64,000 bases of DNA from Bacillus infantis NRRL B-14911 (GCF_000473245.1 NC_022524.1:4178501-4242500), one strand, 5' to 3'. Shown: positions 15,706 through 25,658, numbered from the stretch's first letter. Notes: generated from the sequence alone by a model not told the origin. Numbers and translations: made by a program.

Positions 15706-17994
15706 TCAGTTTTCCAGACGGCAAGAAAGAAATGCTTCTATTTTATGATTCCCTTTAGGCAGGCTAAGCTTTATCCCTTCCATTTCTGAGGTAAACATCC
15801 TTTGTTCAGCTGAATGGCCATTTATGAACAACCCCTTGGCAGGAGACAGTGCGAGATATATTTCATTTTCTCCCTCCAGCTCCAGCTCTACAGTTACCCT
15901 TTGTTCATTTATGATTATAGCTGCACAGACTGCAGTTGGGGAAGACAGCAGCAGCCTTCCGTTTATGCTTATTTCGGTTCCATTCACCAATGAAAGTGCT
16001 GATAGCTCATTGGTTTTTTGTCCCACTGAGGCCCAAGCATCTTCTGCCTTGAATATAATAGAGCTTCCTGCCACCATTTCAGCTTCACGCTTACCTTCAC
16101 CCGCGCCCAAAACCAGACAGTCAATGATGCCGCTCTCATTATCTTCAACCCGAAGAACTATTTTGCCGGAATCCTCCTGGCATACCAGTGTTTTATTTGA
16201 TTTCGAAGGATCGATGAGTGTTATAAAATATGGTTCTTCCTCCCCGGCGGCCGTTATTTCAAGGTAAGTTCCATACTCCTCTGCTCCAGGATATTTCTTG
16301 ACACCTATATTCAATTCATCAGGATAGCATGTATAAAGCCTGACAGAAGATCTGTCCCCCAAAAAAGTTATGCATTTCTCATTTATATACATCCCATCAA
16401 GGATTTGCTGACCGCCTGCAAGTATGTTTCCTGTAGTGTGATATAGAAAAGACAGATTAATGTCTGGCCTGCTTTTAATGACTTTATCCACTAAGACATA
16501 GTAGCGGTTATCAATATAGAAAATTTTTCGTTTCCATTCAGAAATTCGTTCATCGTAAGCACCGGCAGCCTCTCCGGCAATCAAAGAGAATTGCTCTGAG
16601 GTATACCAGTCAGCCAGCATTCCTTTTCCTCTATGAATTTGTCCTTGCCCGTCAGCCAGCATACTGTTATGGCCGATTGTGCCAAGAGTAAATTCCCGCC
16701 TCGGCCCCTCTACATAATCCTGATAACCGGGATTCGTGATAAGCCACTCCCCTGCCGAATGGAATATAAAGTTGTTCTGATCAAAATGATTATGATCTTT
16801 TCCAGAGGGGCTTGATGCAAACGCAAGGAAATAATCATCCTTACCCCAGCCGCTCCTTAGCGAGGCCCAGCCAATTCCCGGAAAAACCTTGTGCAAGCGG
16901 CTTCCATAATACTCTTCAGGTGACTGGGGGGCAGGAATCCTTTTTAAATCGAGCAATATGTCCAGCTTCTTTTCAGGATATCTATGAATATACCAGCTAG
17001 CAGCAGGATGGTTTGTACTGGATGCCAAAATAGACATAACATAGAATACATCCAAGGAATAGAATGAATCGGAAAAATTAACAAAGCCCGGCTTATCTCC
17101 TGTTCCGAGCATATATAGGAAAATATCAGGGAGAAATTGAAAAAATGGGTGCTGCAGCAGATCTTCTCTTCCAGCTGCACGCTTTAGGCAGTCTGCTGCC
17201 ATCAGTATATGCCTTGCAGCTACATTGAGATATAATAGCCCTTCAATATCCGGCTCTATTAATCTATCGTCTAAATAACGGATTAAATACCGATAAGCAT
17301 TTTTAAGAAAAGGTGCAATTGCTTCCTTATTATCATCAGACAGAACAGCCAGCGAACCAATCAGCATGGCAACTCTTTTTGACGCAATAATGTTGTGGCT
17401 GTCATAATTCAGGAAATCAATCTTCAAGGGCATTAGTCCCAGCTCAACTATAGCTTTTTCGACAGACTCTCTTTCTTCTTTTAAAAGGATAGAATAAATG
17501 CTGTCATAACCTATTGCCATTCCAATGGTGAAATGGGCATTGCTCAGGTTGCCCTCGGCTCCCCTCTGGGGAAATTCATACCATCTTGAGAAAGAGGAAA
17601 GAGTAAGGAGATATTCCTTTACCTTCTCTGCGTATAGTGGTTTACCGGTCATGGCATATGCAAATGACAAGACTTTGATTCTCTCTTCAATTGCTCTTGA
17701 ATACATTGTCCAGAAAGGAAAATCTGTGTATCCTGGCGGCTGCTCCACTTCTTCAAGCTGAACAAGAGGCAGAGAGATTGTTAAAGTGACATTGCAGCTG
17801 GGATAATGAACAGTAAAATCCGTTTCAGCAGCATACCTCTCTGCCAGATGCAGAACCTCTTTCCATATCTCAGTAAACTGAATATGAGTGGCTGAGCTAT
17901 CTGATGAACGTACCTTGATAGCGGCTATTTCCTCGGCATTAAATAAGACCCTTGGATGGGGCCTGATTTCCCCCAGCAATTCGTCTATATCCAT
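15706..17994 (-). CDS. Heparinase II/III-like polysaccharide lyase
   Basis: 762 residues from the ATG at 17994 (AAAGGTGAG upstream); a GTG at 18006 is an alternative. There is no signal peptide, so it should act in the cytosol on imported oligosaccharides. Residues about 80-350 form the alpha/alpha toroid (YDSHNIIASKRVAMLIG), and the heparinase II/III motif follows: KDHNHFDQNNFIFHSAGEW, with a histidine and nearby tyrosine (NPGYQDY) as candidate catalytic residues. The C-terminal third is the beta-sandwich. Such lyases cut uronic-acid polymers by beta-elimination (heparin, hyaluronate, alginate-like), giving unsaturated ends that a GH88 enzyme removes. The polymer is not identifiable. Confidence 0.85.
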   Translation of the reverse strand: MDIDELLGEIRPHPRVLFNAEEIAAIKVRSSDSSATHIQFTEIWKEVLHLAERYAAETDFTVHYPSCNVTLTISLPLVQLEEVEQPPGYTDFPFWTMYSRAIEERIKVLSFAYAMTGKPLYAEKVKEYLLTLSSFSRWYEFPQRGAEGNLSNAHFTIGMAIGYDSIYSILLKEERESVEKAIVELGLMPLKIDFLNYDSHNIIASKRVAMLIGSLAVLSDDNKEAIAPFLKNAYRYLIRYLDDRLIEPDIEGLLYLNVAARHILMAADCLKRAAGREDLLQHPFFQFLPDIFLYMLGTGDKPGFVNFSDSFYSLDVFYVMSILASSTNHPAASWYIHRYPEKKLDILLDLKRIPAPQSPEEYYGSRLHKVFPGIGWASLRSGWGKDDYFLAFASSPSGKDHNHFDQNNFIFHSAGEWLITNPGYQDYVEGPRREFTLGTIGHNSMLADGQGQIHRGKGMLADWYTSEQFSLIAGEAAGAYDERISEWKRKIFYIDNRYYVLVDKVIKSRPDINLSFLYHTTGNILAGGQQILDGMYINEKCITFLGDRSSVRLYTCYPDELNIGVKKYPGAEEYGTYLEITAAGEEEPYFITLIDPSKSNKTLVCQEDSGKIVLRVEDNESGIIDCLVLGAGEGKREAEMVAGSSIIFKAEDAWASVGQKTNELSALSLVNGTEISINGRLLLSSPTAVCAAIIINEQRVTVELELEGENEIYLALSPAKGLFINGHSAEQRMFTSEMEGIKLSLPKGNHKIEAFLSCRLEN

Positions 17995-18049
17995 TCCTTT
18001 TCTCACCTTTCTGTTCTGTATGGAAACCCCATGGAAATGGGAGATGGCT

Positions 18050-19477
18050 TTAAAGAATGGCAGCTTCCTGATTCAGCATATCATCGATTCTTTTACAGGC
18101 ATCCTCTGCCTTCTCCATATTTGCCCAAAGCAAGTGGAGCTCACTCTCTATCAGTGCCATCTCCTTAACGGTTACATTCAAATCTTTTTTGGTAAATGCA
18201 TGCGGCATAATATCTTTGAATGCATTATAGTTGGCTGGATGCACACCTGGCTTAAGGAGGTAGTTATCTTCCGCTACAAAACGAAGGACTGGGATCGTGC
18301 ATCCATTCTGTTTGATCATAGTTTGGGCTTCAGTACTAACCATGTAGCTTACAAGCGCCTGAGCAGCTTCTTTTACAGGTGAATTTGCACTTATTCCAAG
18401 CGCTCCCCCTAGCAGCAGGGTAGCCTGATTGCTTTTTTGAGGAGGAGCAACAATGTCCCATTTAATTTTGTGGTCCCTGAATTCGTTCATGAAATAGTAA
18501 GTTGTCAGAATCATGGCAGCCCGTTCCCGCATAAACAAATTCTCTGCCAGGTCATTGCTGCCGTGCGAGAAGATAGGAGAGACTTGATGCTTATACATTA
18601 AATCAACACAAAAGTTTAGAGCCTCAATATTCTCCTTGCTATTCATCAGCGATTTCGAGCGGTCCTCCGTCATAAATTTCCCGTCATTCTGAAGGAGGAA
18701 AGCCGGCCATCGATTTGAAGAAGAAGAAAAACAAAAACCGTATTGGGCTATAAGGCTATTTTCAGCATTGAATTCCTTTGTATTATCCTGTGCCGTCTCC
18801 AAAAGATCTTTCCATGTGTCCATCCTGAAACTTTCGGAAATTCCTGCTTCCCTAAACATCTTTTTGTTATAGCAGACAACAACGGGTGAAAAGACAAACG
18901 GCGTGACAAGAACCTGGTTATCATGGGTGAACATGTCAAACACTTTTTCATAGCTGTCCTTTTCGGGATCAATATGTCCAGGCAAAAACGGATCGATGAT
19001 TCCCAGCTGACCGGATTCAGCCAGCTGCCGGAAGTGAATATCTGAAACCATAAATACATCTGGGCTGTTTTGCGTCTTTAGAGATTCCGTCAGGTTGTAT
19101 ACATATTGGCTTTCAGGATATATCTGAAGGTTTACCTTGATATAAGGATTAAGCTGTTCAAATCTTTCAATAATTCTTTCGACAATTTCGATCTCATAGG
19201 AATTAGAAAACCAGCCGAGATTAATAGTCTGCTTCTGGGTATCCTGTGGAACCGTCACCCTATTTCCTTTGCCGGGGATTTTTTCTATCAATCCTTCCTC
19301 AACCAAAAGAGCCAGTGCCTTCCTGATAGAAACTCTGCTCAAATCATATTCCTTGCTTAATGTATTTTCCGGAAGAATGAATTCACCAGGCTTAATCCTG
19401 CCAGAGATAATCTCTTCTTTTAATTCATGAATGAACCTACCATAACGGTCATCAAAATCATTTTTTCTTTTTAGCAT
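18050..19477 (-). CDS. GntR-family regulator fused to a solute-binding-protein domain
   Basis: 475 residues; start ATG at 19477 with GGGAG upstream. Residues about 8-75 are a GntR winged helix (GRFIHELKEEIISGRIKPGE, LSRVSIRKALALLVEEGLIE). From about residue 85 to the end it is a family 1 extracellular solute-binding fold (NLGWFSNSYEIEIVERIIER, then SPDVFMVSD and VVVCYNKKMFREAGI), yet there is no signal peptide, so the binding domain works in the cytosol as the effector sensor. It is cotranscribed with the lyase and esterase. It is the best candidate for binding the three shared operators. A fusion of this kind replaces the usual UTRA or FCD effector domain. Confidence 0.85.
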   Translation of the reverse strand: MLKRKNDFDDRYGRFIHELKEEIISGRIKPGEFILPENTLSKEYDLSRVSIRKALALLVEEGLIEKIPGKGNRVTVPQDTQKQTINLGWFSNSYEIEIVERIIERFEQLNPYIKVNLQIYPESQYVYNLTESLKTQNSPDVFMVSDIHFRQLAESGQLGIIDPFLPGHIDPEKDSYEKVFDMFTHDNQVLVTPFVFSPVVVCYNKKMFREAGISESFRMDTWKDLLETAQDNTKEFNAENSLIAQYGFCFSSSSNRWPAFLLQNDGKFMTEDRSKSLMNSKENIEALNFCVDLMYKHQVSPIFSHGSNDLAENLFMRERAAMILTTYYFMNEFRDHKIKWDIVAPPQKSNQATLLLGGALGISANSPVKEAAQALVSYMVSTEAQTMIKQNGCTIPVLRFVAEDNYLLKPGVHPANYNAFKDIMPHAFTKKDLNVTVKEMALIESELHLLWANMEKAEDACKRIDDMLNQEAAIL

Positions 19478-19574
19478 ACATACAGCTCCCATACAGCTTA
19501 ATAACCCTAATTTTAACCTGAGCCATTCTGATTTTGCAAAATGTACCCCATTCAGCCGGACTTGAAAGTGCCCA

Positions 19575-20648
19575 TTATACAAGCAGCCAACAATCCATGA
19601 ACGAGTAGGCAATCTCCCTGATTTCAGGCGGGAAATCATGGCCTGCCTGGCCTATGTAGGATACAAAGCGGTCGCCTGCCCCAAGCCGGTCATACAATAA
19701 ACGAAGTTCTGCCAGGCCCTCGGCAGCTGGCTGCCAATGAGGAAAGATAGGATCATTCTGTCCCATCCAGACAAAAAAGGGAGTAGGGGCTGCAAGGGCT
19801 GCAATCTCATGAAATTCAAAGGGTGCTTTCCCGACATTAATGTATTCACTCACCTTCGGAATATGTGTAAACCATTCCCGCCTGCCCCAGCGATGTGTCT
19901 CCGGATCCCCGGTAAAAGTGGAAAAACCGCAGCTGCAGGCAATAGCTTTAATCCTTTGGTCGATACCTGCCAGAAAATAGCCGTTATAGCCTCCCAGGGA
20001 GTGGCCAATTACACCAATCCTCTCTGGGTCGGCTGGACAAATTTTTTCCAATACACTGATTGCCTGCCGATGGTCCGACAGCATCTTTGCAACAGCAGAC
20101 CATTCGGGATGCTGTTTATAAAAGCCAGCCGTATAGAAGGGCTTATCAGCAGAATCAACTCTCTCTCCAGCTGTAATAGTGTCAGGCGCCAATACCAAAT
20201 AGCCTCTTCTTACAAGCTCAAGCCCATATTGACGGTTTTCCCTTCCCTCAGCCAGACAGACCTCATCTTTCCCCTTTTCAGAGGTAGGATGGAGAGCAAG
20301 TATTGACGGGAGGGAATTTTGTTTAAATAAGCATTCAGTGAACAAGAGATCCCTCACATCCTGCTCTTCCTTCAATTCCATAGCCCTGCCTTGTACCGGG
20401 AGGAGAATATTGGCAGGGACCCAGTCACCATAAATTGCTGAATATCTGATTTTGATTAGATAATGATCTTGAAAAGAATGCCAGGAGATTAGATCGATAT
20501 CTGGCTGGGGCATGGTTGGCAGCCCGCCGATACAATCAAGCCAGCCTTTTAAAATCCTTTCTCTTTTACGCTCCCAGTCCTTTTTTGTTTTAACTCTCTC
20601 CAGTAAAGGGGGGAGACCCTCTGCAGCCAATACATCCAGTGAATACAT
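19575..20648 (-). CDS. Alpha/beta hydrolase, acetyl-esterase/dienelactone hydrolase-like
   Basis: 357 residues from the ATG at 20648, which has GAAAGGAGG upstream. The nucleophile elbow is GHSLGGYNG; an acidic residue in MGQNDPIFP and a histidine in GQAGHDFP complete the triad. The long N-terminal cap and ILALHPTSEKGKDEV segment resemble the acetyl-xylan esterase/cephalosporin deacetylase side of the dienelactone hydrolase family. No signal peptide. In this cluster it most likely removes acyl groups from imported oligosaccharides before the lyase or GH88 enzyme acts. The ester it cleaves is not shown. Confidence 0.8.
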   Translation of the reverse strand: MYSLDVLAAEGLPPLLERVKTKKDWERKRERILKGWLDCIGGLPTMPQPDIDLISWHSFQDHYLIKIRYSAIYGDWVPANILLPVQGRAMELKEEQDVRDLLFTECLFKQNSLPSILALHPTSEKGKDEVCLAEGRENRQYGLELVRRGYLVLAPDTITAGERVDSADKPFYTAGFYKQHPEWSAVAKMLSDHRQAISVLEKICPADPERIGVIGHSLGGYNGYFLAGIDQRIKAIACSCGFSTFTGDPETHRWGRREWFTHIPKVSEYINVGKAPFEFHEIAALAAPTPFFVWMGQNDPIFPHWQPAAEGLAELRLLYDRLGAGDRFVSYIGQAGHDFPPEIREIAYSFMDCWLLV

Positions 20649-20675
20649 CGTAAGACATCCTCCTTTCAGCACATT

Positions 20676-22514
20676 CTACTGTGTTTCTGACCGGCACGTG
20701 CCAATGCTGATCAGCCTGCTTCCGCTCCCATAGTAGACCCTGCCCTTATGAAGGACGATCCCGCTGGATGCCCCGCCGGTAAGGTAATGTCTGGTAGAAG
20801 GGTTTGCAATGATGCCTTCCCTGATTTCACAACTCAACAAAGCCTTGCTTAGAAGAAGGAATAATGTGCCCGAATCCTTAAAATAAGCAAAGGAGTTTCT
20901 AACAGGAAAACCTGATTCGGACAAGTCCTTTCTGAATAGGACTTCTTTGGTATATGGATTACAGATGAAATATAAGCTGCTATCCGTTAAGCAGTGCACA
21001 AGATTGAATGGATCGATGAAGAGCTGGACTATTTCGCGTACCCCTTCTACCGGCACAAATCGCTCCGCTGGTTTTTCAGTTTTCCATTCAAGCAGGTACA
21101 AGTGTGCTTCCTTTTCAGCAGATGAGGCACCCCCCGGGGTTTCAACGCTGGTTCCTCCCAGTATAAGACCTTCCTGCAGCTCTCCAAGACAAAGCGTGCT
21201 CTGGTTTGGAACTATCCGGCCATGGGGAATGACTGATGCCTGCCCGGTCTCCGTACTATAAATTGCCAATCCTCCTCCGGCCAGTCCATAACCGGGAAAA
21301 CCTCCCCATATAATATGCTTCTTATCACTGGCAGCAATGGCACATCGAGGCCGGTGAATATCCTCAACCTGAAGCACAAGGCGCGGATTCAGATTTTGTT
21401 CTATTGGTTTTTGTGTATCAAGGATATAGAACTTCCCTCCTGCGTAAGCAGCCCCAAAGACGAGATTTCCCTTTGAAGCATAGGCAGCGATATTTCCGCC
21501 GCCACCTCTTTCTATTACCTTCCCTCCATAGTTCCTGAGCTCTCCCGATTCAGGACAGTACCGAAAAAGCTGCAAAGGATGCATGGAAGTTCCATAGATT
21601 TGTTCATCAGGCCCAAGAAATAAAGTCGAAAGCTGTGCTCCCTCTGATTCATAGGTTAGCTCAATCACTTTTCTTTGGCCTGTACCATTATGTATAAATT
21701 CAGCAAATCCTTCAGAAAGGCTATAAGAATCTACTTTATACTCAGCATCAAGATTAGTATGGACCTTCTGGAATCCTTCACCCTCATAAATAGATGAAGC
21801 CCTTTCTACAGGATCAACGCCCTCCACTGCGCCATCCAAAAACATTTTCCATCGTGTGGTTTGATTAACCCCCCTCATGTCCCCAGCTTCCCAATGGCCG
21901 TATACCTTTCCGTCAGCTGCCTGATATACATACCCAGCCCCTTTTGTCCGATCTTCATGAGGTACTAGGCTTTTTTTCACTCCGCTATCAGGATTGAAGG
22001 CCACAATATTTTTCCGTTCTGTTCCAATCCCGACATATACCCAGCCCTTAACATCGGCAGCTGCGCTTGATGGATATTTTTCAGAAGGATCCATGCGGCC
22101 AAAATCTTTGATGCTCCAATCTGAAGGGCAGAGCCCGAAGAGATGGCAGTGCGGATAGGTGGTGAAATAAATATTGCCTCCTTTACCCTCGGCAAAACTG
22201 AATCCGGCTATTTCTTCCCCATTATTAATAACTGAATAAAACACGATTTTTTCCAAAAACGGATCAAGCACAAGAATCATTTTTCCTGCTCCTGTATAAA
22301 ACAGCCCCTTGCTGCTGAGTGAGGCAAAAGGATATTCTCTATTATTTTCCGGAAAAAATACCTGTTTTGTCCTTCCACTTAAAGGATTGACAACCAAAGC
22401 AAAACCCTTTGCAGCTATAACGAACCTGCACTCCCCATGCCTGGCACACATAGCAGATGTCCGTTCTTCCGCAGCGGCAACCGGAATGCCATGGCTAATA
22501 AATGTTTCTTTCAT
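20676..22514 (-). CDS. Cytosolic beta-propeller protein
   Basis: 612 residues without signal peptide, built of repeated blades of the form VYVGIGTERKNIVAFNPDSG and IYGTSMHPLQLFRYCPESG, i.e. strand-turn-strand units ending in D/P-x-S/T-G. It is homologous in its second half to the secreted propeller protein at 25692 (shared NP-L, GG-LAIY and L-GGT segments). Propellers of this kind occur among polysaccharide lyases (PL22, PL24, PL25) and as sugar-binding modules, but no catalytic motif was recognised. Position between the aminotransferase and esterase genes (spacing 40 and 27 bases) makes it part of the degradation operon. Function unknown. Confidence 0.65.
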   Translation of the reverse strand: MKETFISHGIPVAAAEERTSAMCARHGECRFVIAAKGFALVVNPLSGRTKQVFFPENNREYPFASLSSKGLFYTGAGKMILVLDPFLEKIVFYSVINNGEEIAGFSFAEGKGGNIYFTTYPHCHLFGLCPSDWSIKDFGRMDPSEKYPSSAAADVKGWVYVGIGTERKNIVAFNPDSGVKKSLVPHEDRTKGAGYVYQAADGKVYGHWEAGDMRGVNQTTRWKMFLDGAVEGVDPVERASSIYEGEGFQKVHTNLDAEYKVDSYSLSEGFAEFIHNGTGQRKVIELTYESEGAQLSTLFLGPDEQIYGTSMHPLQLFRYCPESGELRNYGGKVIERGGGGNIAAYASKGNLVFGAAYAGGKFYILDTQKPIEQNLNPRLVLQVEDIHRPRCAIAASDKKHIIWGGFPGYGLAGGGLAIYSTETGQASVIPHGRIVPNQSTLCLGELQEGLILGGTSVETPGGASSAEKEAHLYLLEWKTEKPAERFVPVEGVREIVQLFIDPFNLVHCLTDSSLYFICNPYTKEVLFRKDLSESGFPVRNSFAYFKDSGTLFLLLSKALLSCEIREGIIANPSTRHYLTGGASSGIVLHKGRVYYGSGSRLISIGTCRSETQ

Positions 22515-22554
22515 ATCGATACTATTCCCCTTTCATGCGGAGGGTGTTTGCAGG

Positions 22555-23787
22555 TCAGCTTGCATAGAAAGCAGCAACCTTCCTGATTGCTTCAATCATT
22601 TCCTCCACATCATCATCAGAATAGAACTCATTAATATCCAGCCGGATGGCTGTCGCAAGGATTTGTTCTGCCTCAGGACAAATCCCTTTTGTATATTCAT
22701 AGTCACCAAGAGAGAAGGGATAATGGCTTCCTTTATATGCCTGCTGCTTTTTAAAAAGCGGATGTTCATATAGGACATGCGGTATATATCCTGCCTGATT
22801 TGGAATGCCTTCTGCTGCCAGTGCCTCTGAAAATTCCTTTCTAGTACAGCGCAGCTCGGACAGCTCCAGAGTCAGCATATAAAACCAATAACTGCACCAT
22901 CCTTCTTCTGTAATTCTCATAGGCTTAATTCCTTTTAAGTTTTTAATGCCCCTATTTAAATTTTCTCCAAGCATATTTCTGCGCCCGCAAATCCAGTCCA
23001 GCTTCTTAAGCTGAGCAATGCCGACGGCCCCCTGAAGCTCAGTCATACGATAATTCGGCGCTAAGTGGTGCAGTTCCTTCATGACAGAACTGCCATGACG
23101 ATGATAATTCTTATCCGCAAATGCATGGGCAGAGAAATAATCTGACTCATCATTCGAATTAATAGTAACAATACCCCCATCGCCTGTGGATATATGCTTA
23201 AAATCATTTGTGCTGAAGCAGCCATAGTCTCCTATGGTTCCTGTTAAACGCCCTTTGTATTTAGTGAGGTAGCTTTGGGCACAGTCTTCTATCACCTTGA
23301 TGTTCTTCTTCCTTGCCAGTTCCATGATAGGATCCATATCGCACGGATTTCCTGCCAGATGAACAACAATGATTGCTTTGGTCCTGTCAGTTATCCTGTT
23401 CTCAATCGTCCCTGCTGTCAGGTTATAGGTCCGGGGATCTAGGTCTGCGAAAACCGGAACCGCATTTTGATACAGGATACCAATGACAGTACCCTGGTCT
23501 GTAATGGGACTAGTAATCACCTCATCGCCTGCTGAAATACCGGCAGCCCCCAGTGCAATATGAAGGGCTGCTGTACCAGAAGATGCTGCCACACTGTATT
23601 TAATGCTGTAAAGCTCGTTAAAATCCGCCAAGAATTTTTTTACTTTTTCGCCAAAATGATAGAAGAGCGTATTCTGCTCAAGAGCCTCCAAAAGCTCCCT
23701 GGCTTCCTCCAGTCCAAAACGCATTCCTGTACGAAAGGGTGTCTTCTTAACCTTTTCCCCTCCATTGATTGCAAGCTCACCAATCAT
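22555..23787 (-). CDS. DegT/DnrJ/EryC1/StrS-family sugar aminotransferase
   Basis: 410 residues, PLP-dependent fold type I. Visible are ASSGTAALHIALGAAGI (phosphate-binding start), IEDCAQSYLTKYKG with the aspartate that contacts the PLP nitrogen, and FSTNDFKHISTGDGGIV with the Schiff-base lysine. These enzymes usually aminate keto-sugars in biosynthesis; within a polysaccharide-breakdown operon it might run in reverse on an amino-uronic sugar, or the 3-amino-5-hydroxybenzoate-like subgroup may be involved. It starts 12 bases after the deacetylase-like gene. The family is firm, the direction of the reaction is not. Confidence 0.85.
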   Translation of the reverse strand: MIGELAINGGEKVKKTPFRTGMRFGLEEARELLEALEQNTLFYHFGEKVKKFLADFNELYSIKYSVAASSGTAALHIALGAAGISAGDEVITSPITDQGTVIGILYQNAVPVFADLDPRTYNLTAGTIENRITDRTKAIIVVHLAGNPCDMDPIMELARKKNIKVIEDCAQSYLTKYKGRLTGTIGDYGCFSTNDFKHISTGDGGIVTINSNDESDYFSAHAFADKNYHRHGSSVMKELHHLAPNYRMTELQGAVGIAQLKKLDWICGRRNMLGENLNRGIKNLKGIKPMRITEEGWCSYWFYMLTLELSELRCTRKEFSEALAAEGIPNQAGYIPHVLYEHPLFKKQQAYKGSHYPFSLGDYEYTKGICPEAEQILATAIRLDINEFYSDDDVEEMIEAIRKVAAFYAS

Positions 23788-23799
23788 GACTTTCTCCTC

Positions 23800-25503
23800 C
23801 TATCCTTCTGCAAGATAGCTGACCGGCAGGATCCGTCGGCAATGAAACCCGAATCTGGTTACAATATCCTCTCCGCCCGCTCTGTTACCTTCACCTGTAT
23901 CAGCCTCCAACGGGACCAGTACGGAAAAGCCTTCGCTCTTTACGGCGCCCCCTATATGCATTCCTCCTGAAAGATCCAGGAGAGAGACCTTTCTCCGGTC
24001 CCGTTCCCACTGATTTATCCTTGCACAGGTCCAGAAGGTAAATTCCTGGCTTTTTGCTGTTCTGATCAGCTCTGTTATAGCTTGCCTCACCTTGGGCTGA
24101 TTGTAGATATGGTGCTGATGAAACAAAAAGTGGGCAACCCCGCCAACACGCTTTACACCATCCAGGAATGGCTGAATAACACTGGTATCAGCAAGAGCAT
24201 GATGATTCAGATCCTGAGTGAGGAAACCTATTTCCAAAACATCATAAAGGCGGTTTTTTTCATTTGCCCAAGCGGCCGGAAAGTATGGATGGCTTGTGCC
24301 GAATAAAAAACCGATATTCCCTTTTTTGCTGGGTCCACGGGTCTGGTCTGCCTGGATGCCATGCTTCTCGCACCACTCAAAAAGCTCACCCCACCCTTCA
24401 AAGAGCGTATAATGGTTCTTATTTGAGACAATCTCCACAGTAGCGGAAGCATCCTGAATCCACTTCAGCTGTTCGGAAAAGGCCTTCTCGCTCCAAATGC
24501 CATCATCCTGATGAAGCGCGTTATAGTGCAGGGCAATTTCGTGGCCATCTTCTTTAATCTTTTCATAAACGGCCGGACTGTAGCCAGGCGCAATCATACA
24601 CCATGTAGTTTGTACGTCCTCTTCCTTAAGGGCTTCCAGGGTAATAAGCGCACATTCATCCCCGTTCAGGTCACTATCATGAGAAATCATGGCCATATGC
24701 TTGATATCAGCCGGCCAATAATCAAGCATCGGAACAGTAAGCCCTTTCATAGATAGGATGGATAATAGATTTCCTACCACTGCTTCCCTCCAGAGGTCTG
24801 CATAAGGATATGGGAAATATGGAATTCCTGTTTCAGTGAAACTTCGATCCATCACCCAGTCGAGTTCAAAGCCATCGTCTGCCTTGAGCAGTCCTTCATC
24901 AAGATTCGCGGTTCCATCAGGGGCAGGAGATCCATCCTCATATACAGGAAGTGTCCCCTGCTGCAAACCGGCAATTGTCTGGGGGATCTTGACTCCCCAG
25001 CGATAAATCTTCCCTTCTCCCAAAGGAAATTCATGCAAACATGCTGGGGCAGAGAAATTACAATGATCGTTGGCTGTTCCCAATTTCCCCCTGGTAATCC
25101 AAACACTACTGCTTCCTTCATCTGCCCATATTTCTGATGCAAGGAAACGAAGCGGAGGGTATTCACCAGGAATACATGGCGGGATAAACGCATAACCCGT
25201 TTGTTCTGACTCTGCGGCAATGAAGCCAAGCCTTTCCCTTAAGCATTCAAGACCGCCGTACGATACCAAGGTTCCGCCGGATTCTACATAATTTAAAAAA
25301 AGATTTCCGTGACTATCTCCGCTCAAAGATTCAACTATAATGTCATAGGATTCGAGACTATCACCTGCACTTACCCTTTCATATGGAATCCTTAGATGAT
25401 CAAAAATTTCAAAAAGATACCCTTCAAAAACATTTTGCCCTCTAGACCAACGCTTTTCTGCTTCATCCTGATCAAAGAAGATACCCATTTTGGCCATTTT
25501 CAT
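23800..25503 (-). CDS. Polysaccharide deacetylase-like protein with N-terminal glutamine-amidotransferase-like domain
   Basis: 567 residues, no signal peptide. Residues about 1-110 resemble a class I glutamine amidotransferase/flavodoxin-like fold (YDIIVESLSGDSHGNLFLNYVESGG is its core in two parts: YDIIVESLSG and FLNYVESGGTLVSYGG). Residues about 265-500 resemble a NodB-type deacetylase barrel: MISHDSDLNGDE (metal aspartates), DGHEIALHYNAL (metal histidines) and HFLFHQHHIY. It would remove N- or O-acetyl groups from a sugar, but the fit is distant. It is first in the long minus-strand transcript, directly behind the operator at 25528, with GGTGGG seven bases before the ATG. Confidence 0.65.
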   Translation of the reverse strand: MKMAKMGIFFDQDEAEKRWSRGQNVFEGYLFEIFDHLRIPYERVSAGDSLESYDIIVESLSGDSHGNLFLNYVESGGTLVSYGGLECLRERLGFIAAESEQTGYAFIPPCIPGEYPPLRFLASEIWADEGSSSVWITRGKLGTANDHCNFSAPACLHEFPLGEGKIYRWGVKIPQTIAGLQQGTLPVYEDGSPAPDGTANLDEGLLKADDGFELDWVMDRSFTETGIPYFPYPYADLWREAVVGNLLSILSMKGLTVPMLDYWPADIKHMAMISHDSDLNGDECALITLEALKEEDVQTTWCMIAPGYSPAVYEKIKEDGHEIALHYNALHQDDGIWSEKAFSEQLKWIQDASATVEIVSNKNHYTLFEGWGELFEWCEKHGIQADQTRGPSKKGNIGFLFGTSHPYFPAAWANEKNRLYDVLEIGFLTQDLNHHALADTSVIQPFLDGVKRVGGVAHFLFHQHHIYNQPKVRQAITELIRTAKSQEFTFWTCARINQWERDRRKVSLLDLSGGMHIGGAVKSEGFSVLVPLEADTGEGNRAGGEDIVTRFGFHCRRILPVSYLAEG

Positions 25504-25527
25504 CTATTTTCCCACCAACCTTCAAAA

Positions 25528-25550
25528 ATACATGTATTTAACCTGTATTT
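25528..25550 (-). promoter_or_regulatory. Two-box operator upstream of the deacetylase-led operon
   Basis: ATACATGTAT, three bases, then ACCTGTAT-like box; same spacing as the copies at 14934 and 28588. It lies 24 bases before the start codon at 25503. Confidence 0.65.
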
Positions 25551-25658
25551 TTTTATTTATTTAATCTTATTACAGCAGCATCTAAATTACAATGAATTGT
25601 TAGATTATTAAAAAAATAATTCAGGTATAACACAGAGGCTTATACCCTGCTAAAAAGG

